DNA of 57,900 bases from contig NZ_JAUNUG010000015.1 of NCBI RefSeq assembly GCF_030538285.1, positions 1 through 57,900 of the forward strand. The letters run 5' to 3'. Made by a program: the position numbers and the translations under genes. The notes beneath the pieces are model-generated. The model did not search any database. It saw only the letters and a program-made list of their open reading frames with translations, and was not told the origin of the DNA. This stretch comes from Corynebacterium sp. Lineage in GTDB: Bacteria; Actinomycetota; Actinomycetes; Mycobacteriales; Mycobacteriaceae. Below are positions 7,614 to 16,186 of this stretch, in pieces. Each line of letters starts with the position of its first letter. The stretch's first letter is position 1.

Positions 7614-8900
7614 CTACCGGCGTAGCTGATCGATCAACCACCCGACGTGGCGGGTCAGGTGCCGGTAATAGGGGCCGAAGTGATTGGCGCCGGTACGGCC
7701 CGGGATGGGCCAGGTGTCGTCGGCGAACCACTCCACGTCTGCTCCCCCGCTGCGCCACATGTCGCGCAGGTCGAGGACCTGTGAGAAGGGGACGACGTCA
7801 TCGTGGCGCGAGCCCCACAGCAGGACGGGCACGTCCGGTGCCCGTCGGCCCAGCGCCCGGGCCTCGAACTCGGCGGAGACGCACGGGAGGTCGTCGAGAA
7901 GCTCACCGAGCGGCACCCCGGCGTGGGTCCAGCGGTGGGTGCCGCGCCACCCGGAGGTGAACACGGAGCTGACGGCGCAGGTGGCGGTGTCCGCGGTGAT
8001 GTGGTCGAGGCCCTCAGGGGTGAGCGCGCCGAGGATCTCAGCGCGGATGTCCGGGGAGGCGACCATGAGCCCGGCGACGGCGTAGGAGAGCACGCCGGTG
8101 ACCAGCGAGCCGTCGACGTGGGCGAGGACCTCATCCAGGCGCGAGGGTGGTGCGCCGATCACGGCTGCCACCGGGGCGATGTCCGGGGCGTAGTCGGCGT
8201 TCTCCAGTGCCGCGCCCACGGCCGCACCGCCCTGGGAAAAGCCCCACATGCCGACCGGGGTGTGAGTGGGTAGACCGAGGTGGCGGGCGGCGCGGACGGC
8301 GTCGAGAAGCGAGTTGGCGCCGGAGGCATGATCGCAGTAGAGCTGCCAGCCGAAGTCGGGGTCGCGCGGGTAGTCGGTGAGCACGACGTGCATGCCGGCG
8401 GCGAGCATGGCGGTGATGGCGGGCAGTTCATAGCTGGCGACGATATCGATGGGGCCGCGCAGGGTGAATGACATGCCCACGGACATGGAATAGGAGGGAT
8501 CGCAGTGCGGCGCCACGCCCTGGGTGGAGGGTGCGAAGGCGATGACGGGGCGGGTGCCGCCGCGCCAGGGGCTGTGCGAGTGGAGGTAGGCGCCGGTGGC
8601 GGTGATGGTGCGGCCGCGGGCATCCGTGGTGACGTATTCCATGCGGGTGGCGGTGACGCGGCTACCGCCTATGAGCTGCATGGGGGCGTCGGCAAGCAGC
8701 GTTCCGGGCGGTTGGCCGATGACCCAGGTGGCGTCGCCGAAGCTGGGTTCGGCGTCCCATTCGGCATGCGTGGGGCGGGTCGGTTGGTGTCGGCGGCGCA
8801 GCACTCCCCTGCTGATTTCGTGGGCCAGCGGCAACCACGCGCGGGTAAGCGTGGAGCCCACGCCGGCGCGGTGGACCGGTGTCGCGCGCGAAAAGAACAT
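7614..8900 (-). CDS. Secretory-lipase-family alpha/beta hydrolase
   Basis: About 428 residues with an alpha/beta-hydrolase core. The nucleophile elbow GFSQGG sits near residue 222, a late Asp in SRHDDVVPF and a C-terminal His in GANHFGPYY could complete the triad. Overall it resembles the LIP (PF03583) secretory lipases and mycobacterial mycolyl-ester or triacylglycerol hydrolases. No clear signal peptide is visible. Start ATG 8900 is chosen over GTG 8909 because TAAGGT (minus strand, 8908-8913) lies seven bases before it. The substrate is inferred to be an acyl ester. Confidence 0.75.
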   Translation of the reverse strand: MFFSRATPVHRAGVGSTLTRAWLPLAHEISRGVLRRRHQPTRPTHAEWDAEPSFGDATWVIGQPPGTLLADAPMQLIGGSRVTATRMEYVTTDARGRTITATGAYLHSHSPWRGGTRPVIAFAPSTQGVAPHCDPSYSMSVGMSFTLRGPIDIVASYELPAITAMLAAGMHVVLTDYPRDPDFGWQLYCDHASGANSLLDAVRAARHLGLPTHTPVGMWGFSQGGAAVGAALENADYAPDIAPVAAVIGAPPSRLDEVLAHVDGSLVTGVLSYAVAGLMVASPDIRAEILGALTPEGLDHITADTATCAVSSVFTSGWRGTHRWTHAGVPLGELLDDLPCVSAEFEARALGRRAPDVPVLLWGSRHDDVVPFSQVLDLRDMWRSGGADVEWFADDTWPIPGRTGANHFGPYYRHLTRHVGWLIDQLRR

Positions 8901-8907
8901 GCGTCCC

Positions 8908-8921
8908 ACCTTAACTAGAAT
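8908..8921. promoter_or_regulatory. Back-to-back divergent -10 boxes (lipase / cobG-like)
   Basis: The 29-bp intergenic region holds a minus-strand -10 TAAGGT (8908-8913), two bases, then a plus-strand -10 TAGAAT (8916-8921), lying 7 and 8 nt from the two start codons. Any -35 would have to lie inside the opposite gene. Confidence 0.55.
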
Positions 8922-8929
8922 GGCCCCCT

Positions 8930-9562
8930 GTGACCCACGCCAAGCTATATGTCGACCTTGTGCCCGCCTCCGGAATCGTCACCCCGGGTGGCTGGGAGCC
9001 GCTCGCCGTCCTGGCCGAACAGCTTTCCGACGCCCGCATCCACCTCACCGAGGCCGGTCATGTCCGGCTTTATGGTGCTTCAGCAGATTCGCTTATCGAC
9101 GTCGCCGGCTTCCACCCCGCCAGGGATCCCGCACCGGAGCCCGGCGAGATCGGCTGGCTCGGCCAGACCGACGGGCACGTGCATCTGGGGGCCGGGCTGC
9201 GCTTGGGGATGATGAGCACGCAGATCGCCCGGATGCTCGATGTGATTGAGGCGCCGGTGCGCGTGTGCCGCGGCGGCATCCTGCAGATCGAGGGCCTGGA
9301 GGAAGGCGTCGCGGAGCAGGTGGTGCGGGTGCTGGCGCCGCTGGGGCTGATTTTCGACGCCGGCTCCTCGTTGCTGCAGGTCAGCGCCTGCGGCAACTGT
9401 GGGCTCTCGCGTTCCGACGTCCACCTCGACGCCCTGCAGGCCGCCGCGGAAGGGGTGGATGGGCCGACCCATTTCGCCGGTTGTGGGCATCGTTGTGGCG
9501 CCCCGAGCGGGGATCACGTCGAGTACCTGGCCTTGGGCGAAGGGGAATACGAGGTCAGTTAG
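8930..9562 (+). CDS. Half-size CobG / precorrin-3B synthase-like protein
   Basis: A 210-residue relative of CobG and of nitrite/sulfite reductase ferredoxin-like domains. IHLTEAGHVRLYGAS is the first conserved strand region. Cysteines in SACGNCGLSRSD and FAGCGHRCGAP can bind an Fe-S cluster and siroheme or precorrin. Typical CobG is about twice as long and has two repeats; this is one. It stands alone, with no other corrinoid gene in the window, so a role in cobalamin synthesis is uncertain. GTG 8930 is preceded by TAGAAT (leaderless). Its last four bases overlap the convergent SDR gene. Confidence 0.7.
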   Translation: MTHAKLYVDLVPASGIVTPGGWEPLAVLAEQLSDARIHLTEAGHVRLYGASADSLIDVAGFHPARDPAPEPGEIGWLGQTDGHVHLGAGLRLGMMSTQIARMLDVIEAPVRVCRGGILQIEGLEEGVAEQVVRVLAPLGLIFDAGSSLLQVSACGNCGLSRSDVHLDALQAAAEGVDGPTHFAGCGHRCGAPSGDHVEYLALGEGEYEVS

Positions 9563-10278
9563 CGGGGCATGCGCCGCCAGACGGGGCGCGGCACCAGGCG
9601 CATGACCCAGGCCAGCAGGCGCAGGCGGCGCGGGATCCACAGGGTGCGCGAACCGCGGCCGCCGGTGATCTCTGCCGCGATGGCGTCGGCGACCTCTGCC
9701 GGGGTGACCGACATGGGTGCCGGGTCCATCCCTGCGGTCATGGTGCCGATAACGAAGCCGGGGCGGGCGGTGATCAGCCGCAGCCCGGAGCCGTGGAGGC
9801 GATCGGACAGGCCCTGGCAGAAGGCATCGAGGCCGGCCTTGGTGGAGCCATAGACGTAGTTGGCGCGGCGGGCCCGCCACCCGGCGATCGAGGAGAAAGC
9901 GATGATCTCGCCCTGCGTCATGACATCCGCCAGCACCGTGAGCATCGAGACCTGCGCGGTGTAGTCGATGGTGGCGATTTCTGCGGCGTGCGCCTCATCT
10001 GCTTCCGCGCGGGCCTGGTCACCGAGGACGCCGAAGGCCACGATGGCGGTGGATACTCCCCCGCTGAGCTCGATCGCTTCCTCCACGACCGGGCGGTGGG
10101 AGGCCAGATCGGTGGCTTCGAAGGGGAGGTGGTGGATGGCGGTGGCGCCGGCGTCGATAAGCAGCTGGACGTCGGGCTCACGACGGGCGGCGAGCACGAC
10201 CTCCCGCCCGGCGCACAGGCGGGTGGCCAGCTCGAGCCCGATCTCGGAGGTGCCGCCGAGCAACAGGATGGCGTTCAT
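9559..10278 (-). CDS. Short-chain dehydrogenase, DprE2-like
   Basis: A 239-residue SDR. The cofactor motif GGTSEIG lies at residues 8-14 and the catalytic Ser...Tyr-x3-Lys in SSIAGWRARRANYVYGSTKA. The latter strongly resembles DprE2, the reductase completing epimerisation of decaprenyl-phospho-ribose to arabinose. No dprE1 or arabinogalactan genes are adjacent, so this is more likely a paralogue than DprE2 itself. It follows the DODA-type dioxygenase gene by three bases and is probably co-transcribed with it. One LIDA codon block carries the motif GCTTATCGACG (10152-10162). Confidence 0.75.
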   Translation of the reverse strand: MNAILLLGGTSEIGLELATRLCAGREVVLAARREPDVQLLIDAGATAIHHLPFEATDLASHRPVVEEAIELSGGVSTAIVAFGVLGDQARAEADEAHAAEIATIDYTAQVSMLTVLADVMTQGEIIAFSSIAGWRARRANYVYGSTKAGLDAFCQGLSDRLHGSGLRLITARPGFVIGTMTAGMDPAPMSVTPAEVADAIAAEITGGRGSRTLWIPRRLRLLAWVMRLVPRPVWRRMPR

Positions 10279-10281
10279 ACC

Positions 10282-11055
10282 TTAAGACGCTACCCGGTAA
10301 CCCGTCATGGACAGTGAACCCATCGTGCGGTGGTCATTGAACACATCGACTGTCCCGCCGAGTGCGGAGGACACCCCGGCGACATAGGCCAGCGGGAGGA
10401 AATGATCGGGGGTGGGCACGGAACGGGTGTAAGCGTCGTGCTCCCGGAGGGATTCGAGGCGATCGGGATCGCCCAGCATGATGTCGCGGGCGGCGGCGTC
10501 AAAATCATCGGCCCAGGCGTAGCCGGTGTCCCCGCCGTGCCAGTTGACGAGGGAGAGATTGTGCACGACGTTGCCGGAACCGACGATGAGCACACCGTGT
10601 TCGGTGGCCAGCCGCGCGAGGCGCGCGCCCAGGTCGTAGTGCTCGGACAGGGGCTTGGTGGCGTCGATGGACAGCTGGACGACGGGGATGTCGGCTTCCG
10701 GGTACATGTGCTTGAGCACGGACCAGGTGCCGTGGTCGAGGCCCCAGTCATGGTCCTGCTGCACGAGGGTCGGCTTCGCGACGTCGCGCACCAGCTCCGC
10801 GATCTCGGGATCGCCGGGGGCGTTGTACTGGACGTCAAAAAGCTCCTGCGGGAAGCCGTAGAAGTCATGGATCGTGCGGGGATCAGACATGGCCGTGACC
10901 CCGGTGCCCTTGGTGTACCAGTGGGCGGAGACGGACAGGATGGCGCGCGGGGTCGTCTCCTCCCCCAGTCGGGACCAGGTGCGGGTGACGTCGTTGTCGT
11001 CGATGGCGTTCATGGGAGTGCCGTGGCCGACGAAGAGGGCGCGGGTGGTGGTCAT
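10282..11055 (-). CDS. 4,5-DOPA dioxygenase extradiol-like (DODA/YgiD) protein
   Basis: A 257-residue class III extradiol dioxygenase-like protein. Metal-ligand histidines are in LFVGHGTPMN and VSAHWYTKG, with a third in GLDHGTWSVL and a later one in VGSGNVVHNLSLV. In bacteria YgiD acts on catecholic substrates, but the physiological substrate is unknown. A GAGGTAG ribosome site overlaps the stop region of the upstream peptidase gene. The three-gene set peptidase-DODA-SDR is close-packed on the minus strand. Confidence 0.85.
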   Translation of the reverse strand: MTTTRALFVGHGTPMNAIDDNDVTRTWSRLGEETTPRAILSVSAHWYTKGTGVTAMSDPRTIHDFYGFPQELFDVQYNAPGDPEIAELVRDVAKPTLVQQDHDWGLDHGTWSVLKHMYPEADIPVVQLSIDATKPLSEHYDLGARLARLATEHGVLIVGSGNVVHNLSLVNWHGGDTGYAWADDFDAAARDIMLGDPDRLESLREHDAYTRSVPTPDHFLPLAYVAGVSSALGGTVDVFNDHRTMGSLSMTGYRVAS

Positions 11056-11060
11056 GATGT

Positions 11061-12170
11061 CTACCTCAGATCACGTTGTTGATGTGACAGCGATTCTACG
11101 CCTGTAGGAGACACAACAACAATATCCTCCAGTCGCATTCCCCACTGCCCCGGCAGATAGATGCCCGGCTCGATGGAAAAACACATCCCCTCCTCCAGCA
11201 CCAGCTCGTTACCAGCCATGATGTAAGGCTCCTCATGGGTGGACAATCCGATGCCGTGCCCGGTGCGGTGGATGAAATACCCGCCGAACCCAGCCTGCGT
11301 GATCACCTCGCGGGCGGCGGCGTCCACCGAGGCCGCCGTCACCCCGGGGCGCGCCTGCGCCATCGCCGCGGCGTGGGCCTGTTGCAGGACCTCGTAGGCC
11401 GCGGCAGCATCTGTCGGAGCATGCTCCGCACCACCCACAATGTAGGTGCGCGTGGAATCCGAGTGGTACCCGGGACCGCGCGTGCCACCCACGTCAACGA
11501 CCACGACGTCACCTTCCTCCAGCACCCGGGCCGAATGCGAGTGGTGCGGATTCGCCCCATTCGGCCCCGAGCCGACGATGACGAAATCCACCACCGCATG
11601 CTCCTTGAGGATCAACGTGCGAAGATCCGCGGCCACCTGGTTTTCCGTACGGCCGGCCCGCAATAGCGACGGCACCCGCTCATGGACCCGGTCGATGGCC
11701 GCTCCGGCCAGCGCCAGCTGCTCGATCTCGGCGGCATCCTTCCGCATGAACAGCTCTTTGAGGGTGGTGGCGGCGGGGAGCACGGGGGCGTCGATAAGCT
11801 CCTGCAAGCGCAGCACATGCAGCGTGGTCAACGACGAACCCAGCGCCACGGGGCCGGGATCCAGCACCGCGACAGCGCGGGCGTGGGCATCCTCCCCATC
11901 CACCCACCCACGGACGATGACATCCAGATGGGGCAACGCCGAGAGCGCCAGATCCCCGATATCCGTCTGCGGGGCCAGCAGCACCGGGTGACCGTGCGCC
12001 GGAATCACCAGGGCCGTCAGTCGTTCATGCGAGCTGATCCAGGACCCCGTGAGATACGCCAGCTCCGGACCCGTGCCGATGATGAGCCCTGAAAGGCCCT
12101 GCTCACGGCACAATTCGGCGGCTCGGGTAAGACGCTCGGCGTATACATGCGTGGGAAACAGATCAGTCAT
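11061..12170 (-). CDS. pepQ: Xaa-Pro aminopeptidase / prolidase (M24)
   Basis: A roughly 369-residue cytoplasmic M24 metallopeptidase cleaving Xaa-Pro bonds. The two-metal site is complete: Asp residues in VVDVGGTRGPGYHSDSTRTY, His in HRTGHGIGLSTHE, and Glu in SIEPGIYLPG and MRLEDIVVV. The N-terminal creatinase-like domain covers about residues 1-130. ATG 12170 (MTDLFPTH) is preferred over ATG 12179 because TACGAT lies seven bases upstream (leaderless). Confidence 0.9.
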   Translation of the reverse strand: MTDLFPTHVYAERLTRAAELCREQGLSGLIIGTGPELAYLTGSWISSHERLTALVIPAHGHPVLLAPQTDIGDLALSALPHLDVIVRGWVDGEDAHARAVAVLDPGPVALGSSLTTLHVLRLQELIDAPVLPAATTLKELFMRKDAAEIEQLALAGAAIDRVHERVPSLLRAGRTENQVAADLRTLILKEHAVVDFVIVGSGPNGANPHHSHSARVLEEGDVVVVDVGGTRGPGYHSDSTRTYIVGGAEHAPTDAAAAYEVLQQAHAAAMAQARPGVTAASVDAAAREVITQAGFGGYFIHRTGHGIGLSTHEEPYIMAGNELVLEEGMCFSIEPGIYLPGQWGMRLEDIVVVSPTGVESLSHQQRDLR

Positions 12171-12177
12171 ATCACCC

Positions 12178-12191
12178 ATCGTAGGTACGCT
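12178..12191. promoter_or_regulatory. Back-to-back divergent -10 boxes (pepQ / protease)
   Basis: Minus-strand TACGAT (12178-12183), two bases, plus-strand TACGCT (12186-12191), at 7 and 8 nt from the starts. The layout is base-for-base the same as at 8908-8921, again within a 29-bp intergenic region. Confidence 0.55.
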
Positions 12192-12199
12192 GGGAAACC

Positions 12200-12808
12200 G
12201 TGTCGCACGCCATCACCGTCCGCCTGAATTCCGGCCGCTCCTACTGCTCCGGGGTACTCATCGCGCCGGACCTTGCCGCCGCGGAGTCCTCCACCGAATA
12301 CATCCTCAGTTGTGCGCATTTCCTGCGAGAACGCACCGGGGAGATCAAGGTCGGCGGGGCCTTCTTCCACGCACGCATCCGCGGGGCCGTGCGCATCCCC
12401 CGCACCGACATCGCCGTCCTGAGGATGGATCGCCCGTCACCGCCGAAACACCTCCTCGGCTTAGCAGCGCACCCCGCCCCCTTCTTCGCCCCCACCCGCA
12501 CCGAGGGATTCGGGGGAAGTTGGCACCGGAAGCGTCAACGGCTGGGTCGGGTGGTGTTGCGCACCCCCTTCGCACTGGGCCGTAACCTATCCACGTTCGT
12601 TACTTCGGCGGCGATCCTGCACAACAGCCCCAAGGCGATCAAGGGCGATTCGGGTGGGCCGGTGATCATCGGCGACGAGGTGGTGGCGGTGCAGTCGATG
12701 ATCACCGACCCCTTCGGTGTCAACACCGGGCTGGCGACCGTGGCGCAGGTCGCCGCGCACCGGCGCTCTATTCTGGCGGCGGTGGCGGCGCTGGAGCAGG
12801 CCTACTGA
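12200..12808 (+). CDS. Trypsin-like serine protease without signal peptide
   Basis: A 202-residue chymotrypsin-fold protein. Catalytic residues: His in LSCAHFL (about 39), Asp in PRTDIAVLRM (about 71) and Ser in IKGDSGGPV (about 153). It begins directly at the first beta strand (SHAITVRLNSGRSYCSGVLI), with no signal peptide and no zymogen segment, so it should be cytoplasmic and constitutively folded, which is unusual for this family. GTG 12200 has TACGCT eight bases upstream (leaderless). The target is unknown. Confidence 0.78.
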   Translation: MSHAITVRLNSGRSYCSGVLIAPDLAAAESSTEYILSCAHFLRERTGEIKVGGAFFHARIRGAVRIPRTDIAVLRMDRPSPPKHLLGLAAHPAPFFAPTRTEGFGGSWHRKRQRLGRVVLRTPFALGRNLSTFVTSAAILHNSPKAIKGDSGGPVIIGDEVVAVQSMITDPFGVNTGLATVAQVAAHRRSILAAVAALEQAY

Positions 12809-12899
12809 GAAACCTTCGAGAGACGTTGGACGGGGGCCGTCCATCGGTCCTTCTGAATGGTCGAGATCAGTGTGAACTCGACCGCGGCCTCTCGACCGT
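12809..12899. other. Convergent gap with inverted repeats
   Basis: Between the protease and helY ends are GGTCGAG (12859-12865) / CTCGACC (12877-12883), ACGGGGGCCGT near 12829, and CGAGAG near 12817 complementary to CTCTCG near 12889. These could fold as a structured 3' end for both transcripts, but no U tract is seen. Confidence 0.35.
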
Positions 12900-15680
12900 T
12901 TAGCTGCCGATGGCCACCACTCCGCGGCGGATGGCGTCGATGGCGCGACGGGCGTTGGCCTGTACGTCGTCGGTGTAGGCGGTCTTGGCCACCTGGCCCA
13001 ACAGATCCATGACCTGGCGGCACCAGCGGACGAAATCGCCGGGGGTCATCTCCGCCCCGGACTCGGCGGCCGCGGCCAGGCAGTACCCCAGAGGCGCGCC
13101 GGCCGCCCACTGGTGGATCGCCAGGGAGAAACCGGCCTCCGGCTCGCGGGTGATCGGCAGCCGGTGACGCTGCTCATCAGCGGCCAGCTCCTGCCAGATA
13201 CGGATGGTGGCGTCCATCGCCTCCGCCATGCGGTCGGTGGCGGCGTTGGGTTCCCCGCCGAAATCCTTACGGTTTTCAAACGTGCACAGCGAGACCACGC
13301 CGGCGAGTTCCGCCGGGTCCAGGTCGTTCCAGATGCCGCGGCGCAGGCACTGGGCGACGAGCAGGTCAGACTCGTTGTGGATCTGGGAGAGCAGCACGCC
13401 CTCCGGGGTGATCACCGGCTCCCGCTCAGGCCCCTCGAACTCGACGTAGCTCATCTCAGAGAGCAGACCGATGATGCGCTCGAAGTGACGGCCGAGGGTA
13501 TCGGTCGCCTTCTCCACACGGGCGTTCAGGCGGGTCAGTTCCCGTTCGCGGCGGGCCAGCTTCTCGGCGACCCGCGCCAGCTGCTCGCGGTCGGTGGCCG
13601 GCCAGGAGTGCACCGGATGGTTGCGCATGGCCTCGCGCAGCGCGATGACCTTCTTTGAGTCCCGCACCCGGGCCTGCTGGCGCATCTTCTTCGGGCGTTT
13701 GAAGCTGGTGCGCTGGAACTGGTCGACGATGTGGCGGGTGTTGCGGCGCGGGTTGTCCAGGACCTTGCGCGGCAGTTTCATGCGGCCGATGGTCTGGGGC
13801 GGGTTGTTGAAGTGGGAGGCGTCGATACGCCCGGACCAGCCCTGTTCGGTGGTCACCCAGGGGCGGGGGTCGCGGGTCTGGTTGGCTGGGGTGACCACCA
13901 CGGCGAGTACGGGGTGCTTGCGGCCGGGGGTGACGATGACGTCGCCAAGCTGCAGTTTGCCCAGGATCGTGACCGTTTCCTGCTGCCGCTGCTCCAGGGA
14001 GTGCACGCGGGAGGACTTCTCCTCCTCGCTCAGGTCCCGGCGCAGGCTCATGTACTCCATGAGCTGATCCGCCGGGTCCTCCCCGTCGCGGACGGGTGGG
14101 GCGAAGGTGGCGATGGCGTCGAGAAGCTGCGAGCGCAGCTCGCGGACCTTGTGTTCGGCGCGTTCGATCTCGCGGACATCATCAACGACGGAACCGTCCG
14201 CCTGGTACTGCGCGAAGGACTTCTCCAGCAGGCGCAGGGAGGGCTCGAAACCGATCATGCCCAGCAGGTTGACAGCCATGTTGTAACCGGGCGCGAAGGT
14301 GGAGATGAGCGGGTAAGTGCGGGTCGAGGCCAACCCGGCCACCGCGCGTGGATCCATCGCCGGGCTCCACTGGACGACGGCATGGCCGATGACGTCGATA
14401 CCGCGTCGTCCCGCACGGCCCGTCAGCTGCGTGTACTGGCCCGGCGTGAGCTCGACATGCCCTTCGCCGTCGAACTTGACCAGCTTCTCCAGCACCACGG
14501 AGCGCGCCGGCATGTTGATGCCCAGCGCCAGAGTCTCGGTGGCGAACACCATGCGCACCAGCCCCTGCACAAAGAGCTTTTCGACGATGTGCTTGAACGC
14601 CGGCAGCATGCCCGCATGGTGGGCCGCGAATCCGCGCTTGAGCGCGGCCTTCCACTGGGAGAACTGCAGGACCTCCAGGTCCTCCTCGGGGATGCCCTCG
14701 ACGCCGGCGTCGATGATCTCCTCGATTTTCTGGGACTCCTCGTAGTTAGTGAGCACCAGGTTGGAGCGCAGGCACTGGAACAGGGCGCCGTCGCAGCCGG
14801 CGCGGGAGAAGATGAAGGTGATCGCCGGCAGCATGTCGCGGCCCTGCAGGACGCGGATGACATCCGGGCGACCGACCGGCTTCCGGCGATCCTGGGGGCG
14901 TTTGATGCCCGAGCGGCGTCCCTCGGCGCGGGCCCGGAAGCCACGCCCTGACTCGTAGTCCGCTCGCCCCTCTTCTGCCTCATCGGCCTGAATGCGGGCG
15001 ATGACCTGCTCAAGTTCGTGGTTGACCTCACCACCCGTCCCGGGTTCGAAGAGCGGATAGACCTTGCGGCCGACCATCATCCACTGCTCCAGCGGAACGG
15101 GACGCTGATCGGTGACGATCACCTTGGTGTCGCCGCGAACGGTGGACAACCAGTCGCCGAACTCCTCCGAGTTGGACACCGTCGCCGACAGGCCGACGAT
15201 GTTGACCGATTCATCCAGGTTGAGGATGACCTCCTCCCACACCGCACCACGCTCCCGGTCGGCGAGGTAGTGGATCTCATCCATGACGACGTGGCTGAGA
15301 CGGTCGAGGGTCGGGGAGCCCGCATAGATCATGTTGCGCAGCACCTCGGTGGTCATGACGACGATCTCGGCATGGGAGTTGATCGACACATCACCAGTGA
15401 GCAGGCCGACGACTTGCTCGCCGTAGTCCTTGCGCAGATCGTTGAACTTCTGGTTGCTCAGCGCCTTGATCGGCGTGGTGTAGAAGCACTTCGTGCCCTG
15501 GGAGAGGGCCAGGGAGACGGCGAACTCACCGACGATGGTCTTGCCGGCACCAGTGGGTGCACAGACCAAAACTCCGTGTCCCTCCTCCACCGCGCGACAC
15601 CCCTCCAACTGGAAGTCATCGAGGGGGAAGGAGAAGCGGGAGGCGAACTCCCGGAGGTGTGTGACATGGGTGTCGTTCAT
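12900..15680 (-). CDS. helY: DEAD/DEAH-box RNA helicase, HelY/Mtr4-Ski2 type
   Basis: A roughly 926-residue superfamily 2 helicase of the Ski2-like branch with a C-terminal DSHCT domain. Motifs: Walker A APTGAGKT (about 41-48), TPIKALSNQK (Ia), MDEIHYL (DExH, II), LSATVSN (III) and QLTGRAGRRGID (VI). It probably unwinds structured RNA in decay or ribosome maturation. ATG 15680 is chosen because TAACGT lies seven bases upstream (leaderless), not GTG 15689. It sits beyond the Pup/Tat cluster, as in other actinobacteria, separated here by the inserted tautomerase gene. Confidence 0.93.
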   Translation of the reverse strand: MNDTHVTHLREFASRFSFPLDDFQLEGCRAVEEGHGVLVCAPTGAGKTIVGEFAVSLALSQGTKCFYTTPIKALSNQKFNDLRKDYGEQVVGLLTGDVSINSHAEIVVMTTEVLRNMIYAGSPTLDRLSHVVMDEIHYLADRERGAVWEEVILNLDESVNIVGLSATVSNSEEFGDWLSTVRGDTKVIVTDQRPVPLEQWMMVGRKVYPLFEPGTGGEVNHELEQVIARIQADEAEEGRADYESGRGFRARAEGRRSGIKRPQDRRKPVGRPDVIRVLQGRDMLPAITFIFSRAGCDGALFQCLRSNLVLTNYEESQKIEEIIDAGVEGIPEEDLEVLQFSQWKAALKRGFAAHHAGMLPAFKHIVEKLFVQGLVRMVFATETLALGINMPARSVVLEKLVKFDGEGHVELTPGQYTQLTGRAGRRGIDVIGHAVVQWSPAMDPRAVAGLASTRTYPLISTFAPGYNMAVNLLGMIGFEPSLRLLEKSFAQYQADGSVVDDVREIERAEHKVRELRSQLLDAIATFAPPVRDGEDPADQLMEYMSLRRDLSEEEKSSRVHSLEQRQQETVTILGKLQLGDVIVTPGRKHPVLAVVVTPANQTRDPRPWVTTEQGWSGRIDASHFNNPPQTIGRMKLPRKVLDNPRRNTRHIVDQFQRTSFKRPKKMRQQARVRDSKKVIALREAMRNHPVHSWPATDREQLARVAEKLARRERELTRLNARVEKATDTLGRHFERIIGLLSEMSYVEFEGPEREPVITPEGVLLSQIHNESDLLVAQCLRRGIWNDLDPAELAGVVSLCTFENRKDFGGEPNAATDRMAEAMDATIRIWQELAADEQRHRLPITREPEAGFSLAIHQWAAGAPLGYCLAAAAESGAEMTPGDFVRWCRQVMDLLGQVAKTAYTDDVQANARRAIDAIRRGVVAIGS

Positions 15681-15739
15681 GTCACCCACGTTACTGAAAT
15701 TGCAGGTGCCGGGAACCGGCCCACACTACGATTGCGCCC

Positions 15740-16186
15740 ATGCCGACCTATACAGTCCACGCCCGTGCGGGCCACCTCGATCATTCAGTCCGCGCCAACC
15801 TGGCCCGTGCGATCACCCGCGCCCATACCGCGGCCACCGGTGCCCCAGGGTTCTTCGCCCAGGTGGTGTTCCACGACATCGACCCGGAGCGACATTTTGT
15901 CGGCGGGGAGCCCATCGCCGACGATCTGGTGTTCGTGCACGGACAGATTCGGGCGGGCCGCACACCTGAACAGAAGGAAGCGCTGCTGGGTGCCCTGAAC
16001 AATGCGGTACAGACGGTGCTGGGCGTTCCACGACGCGCCGTCTGGGTGTACCTGCTCGAACTCCCGCCGTCTGACATGGTGGAGTACGGCTACGTCCTCC
16101 CCGCGGCGGGTGACGAGGCAACGTGGTTGGCGTCACTTGATGCCGAGACACAGCGTCACCTCAGATCGCTGGGGGACGCCAGCTAG
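15740..16186 (+). CDS. cis-CaaD / Cg10062-like tautomerase-superfamily enzyme
   Basis: A 148-residue tautomerase-fold protein. Numbering from the mature N-terminal Pro1, all six catalytic positions of cis-3-chloroacrylic acid dehalogenase and C. glutamicum Cg10062 are present: Pro1, His28, Arg70, Arg73, Tyr103 and Glu114 (motifs RAHTAA, IRAGRT, WVYLLE, MVEYG). Such enzymes hydrate acetylenic or haloacrylic acids; the natural substrate of Cg10062 is not established. TACGAT seven bases before ATG 15740 predicts a leaderless message. Its last four bases overlap the convergent tatC end. Confidence 0.88.
   Translation: MPTYTVHARAGHLDHSVRANLARAITRAHTAATGAPGFFAQVVFHDIDPERHFVGGEPIADDLVFVHGQIRAGRTPEQKEALLGALNNAVQTVLGVPRRAVWVYLLELPPSDMVEYGYVLPAAGDEATWLASLDAETQRHLRSLGDAS

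Noticed and set aside
9559-10278. Annotation as true DprE2
   Set aside because: Active-site context is very similar, but no dprE1 or arabinan genes are linked; called a DprE2-like SDR instead.
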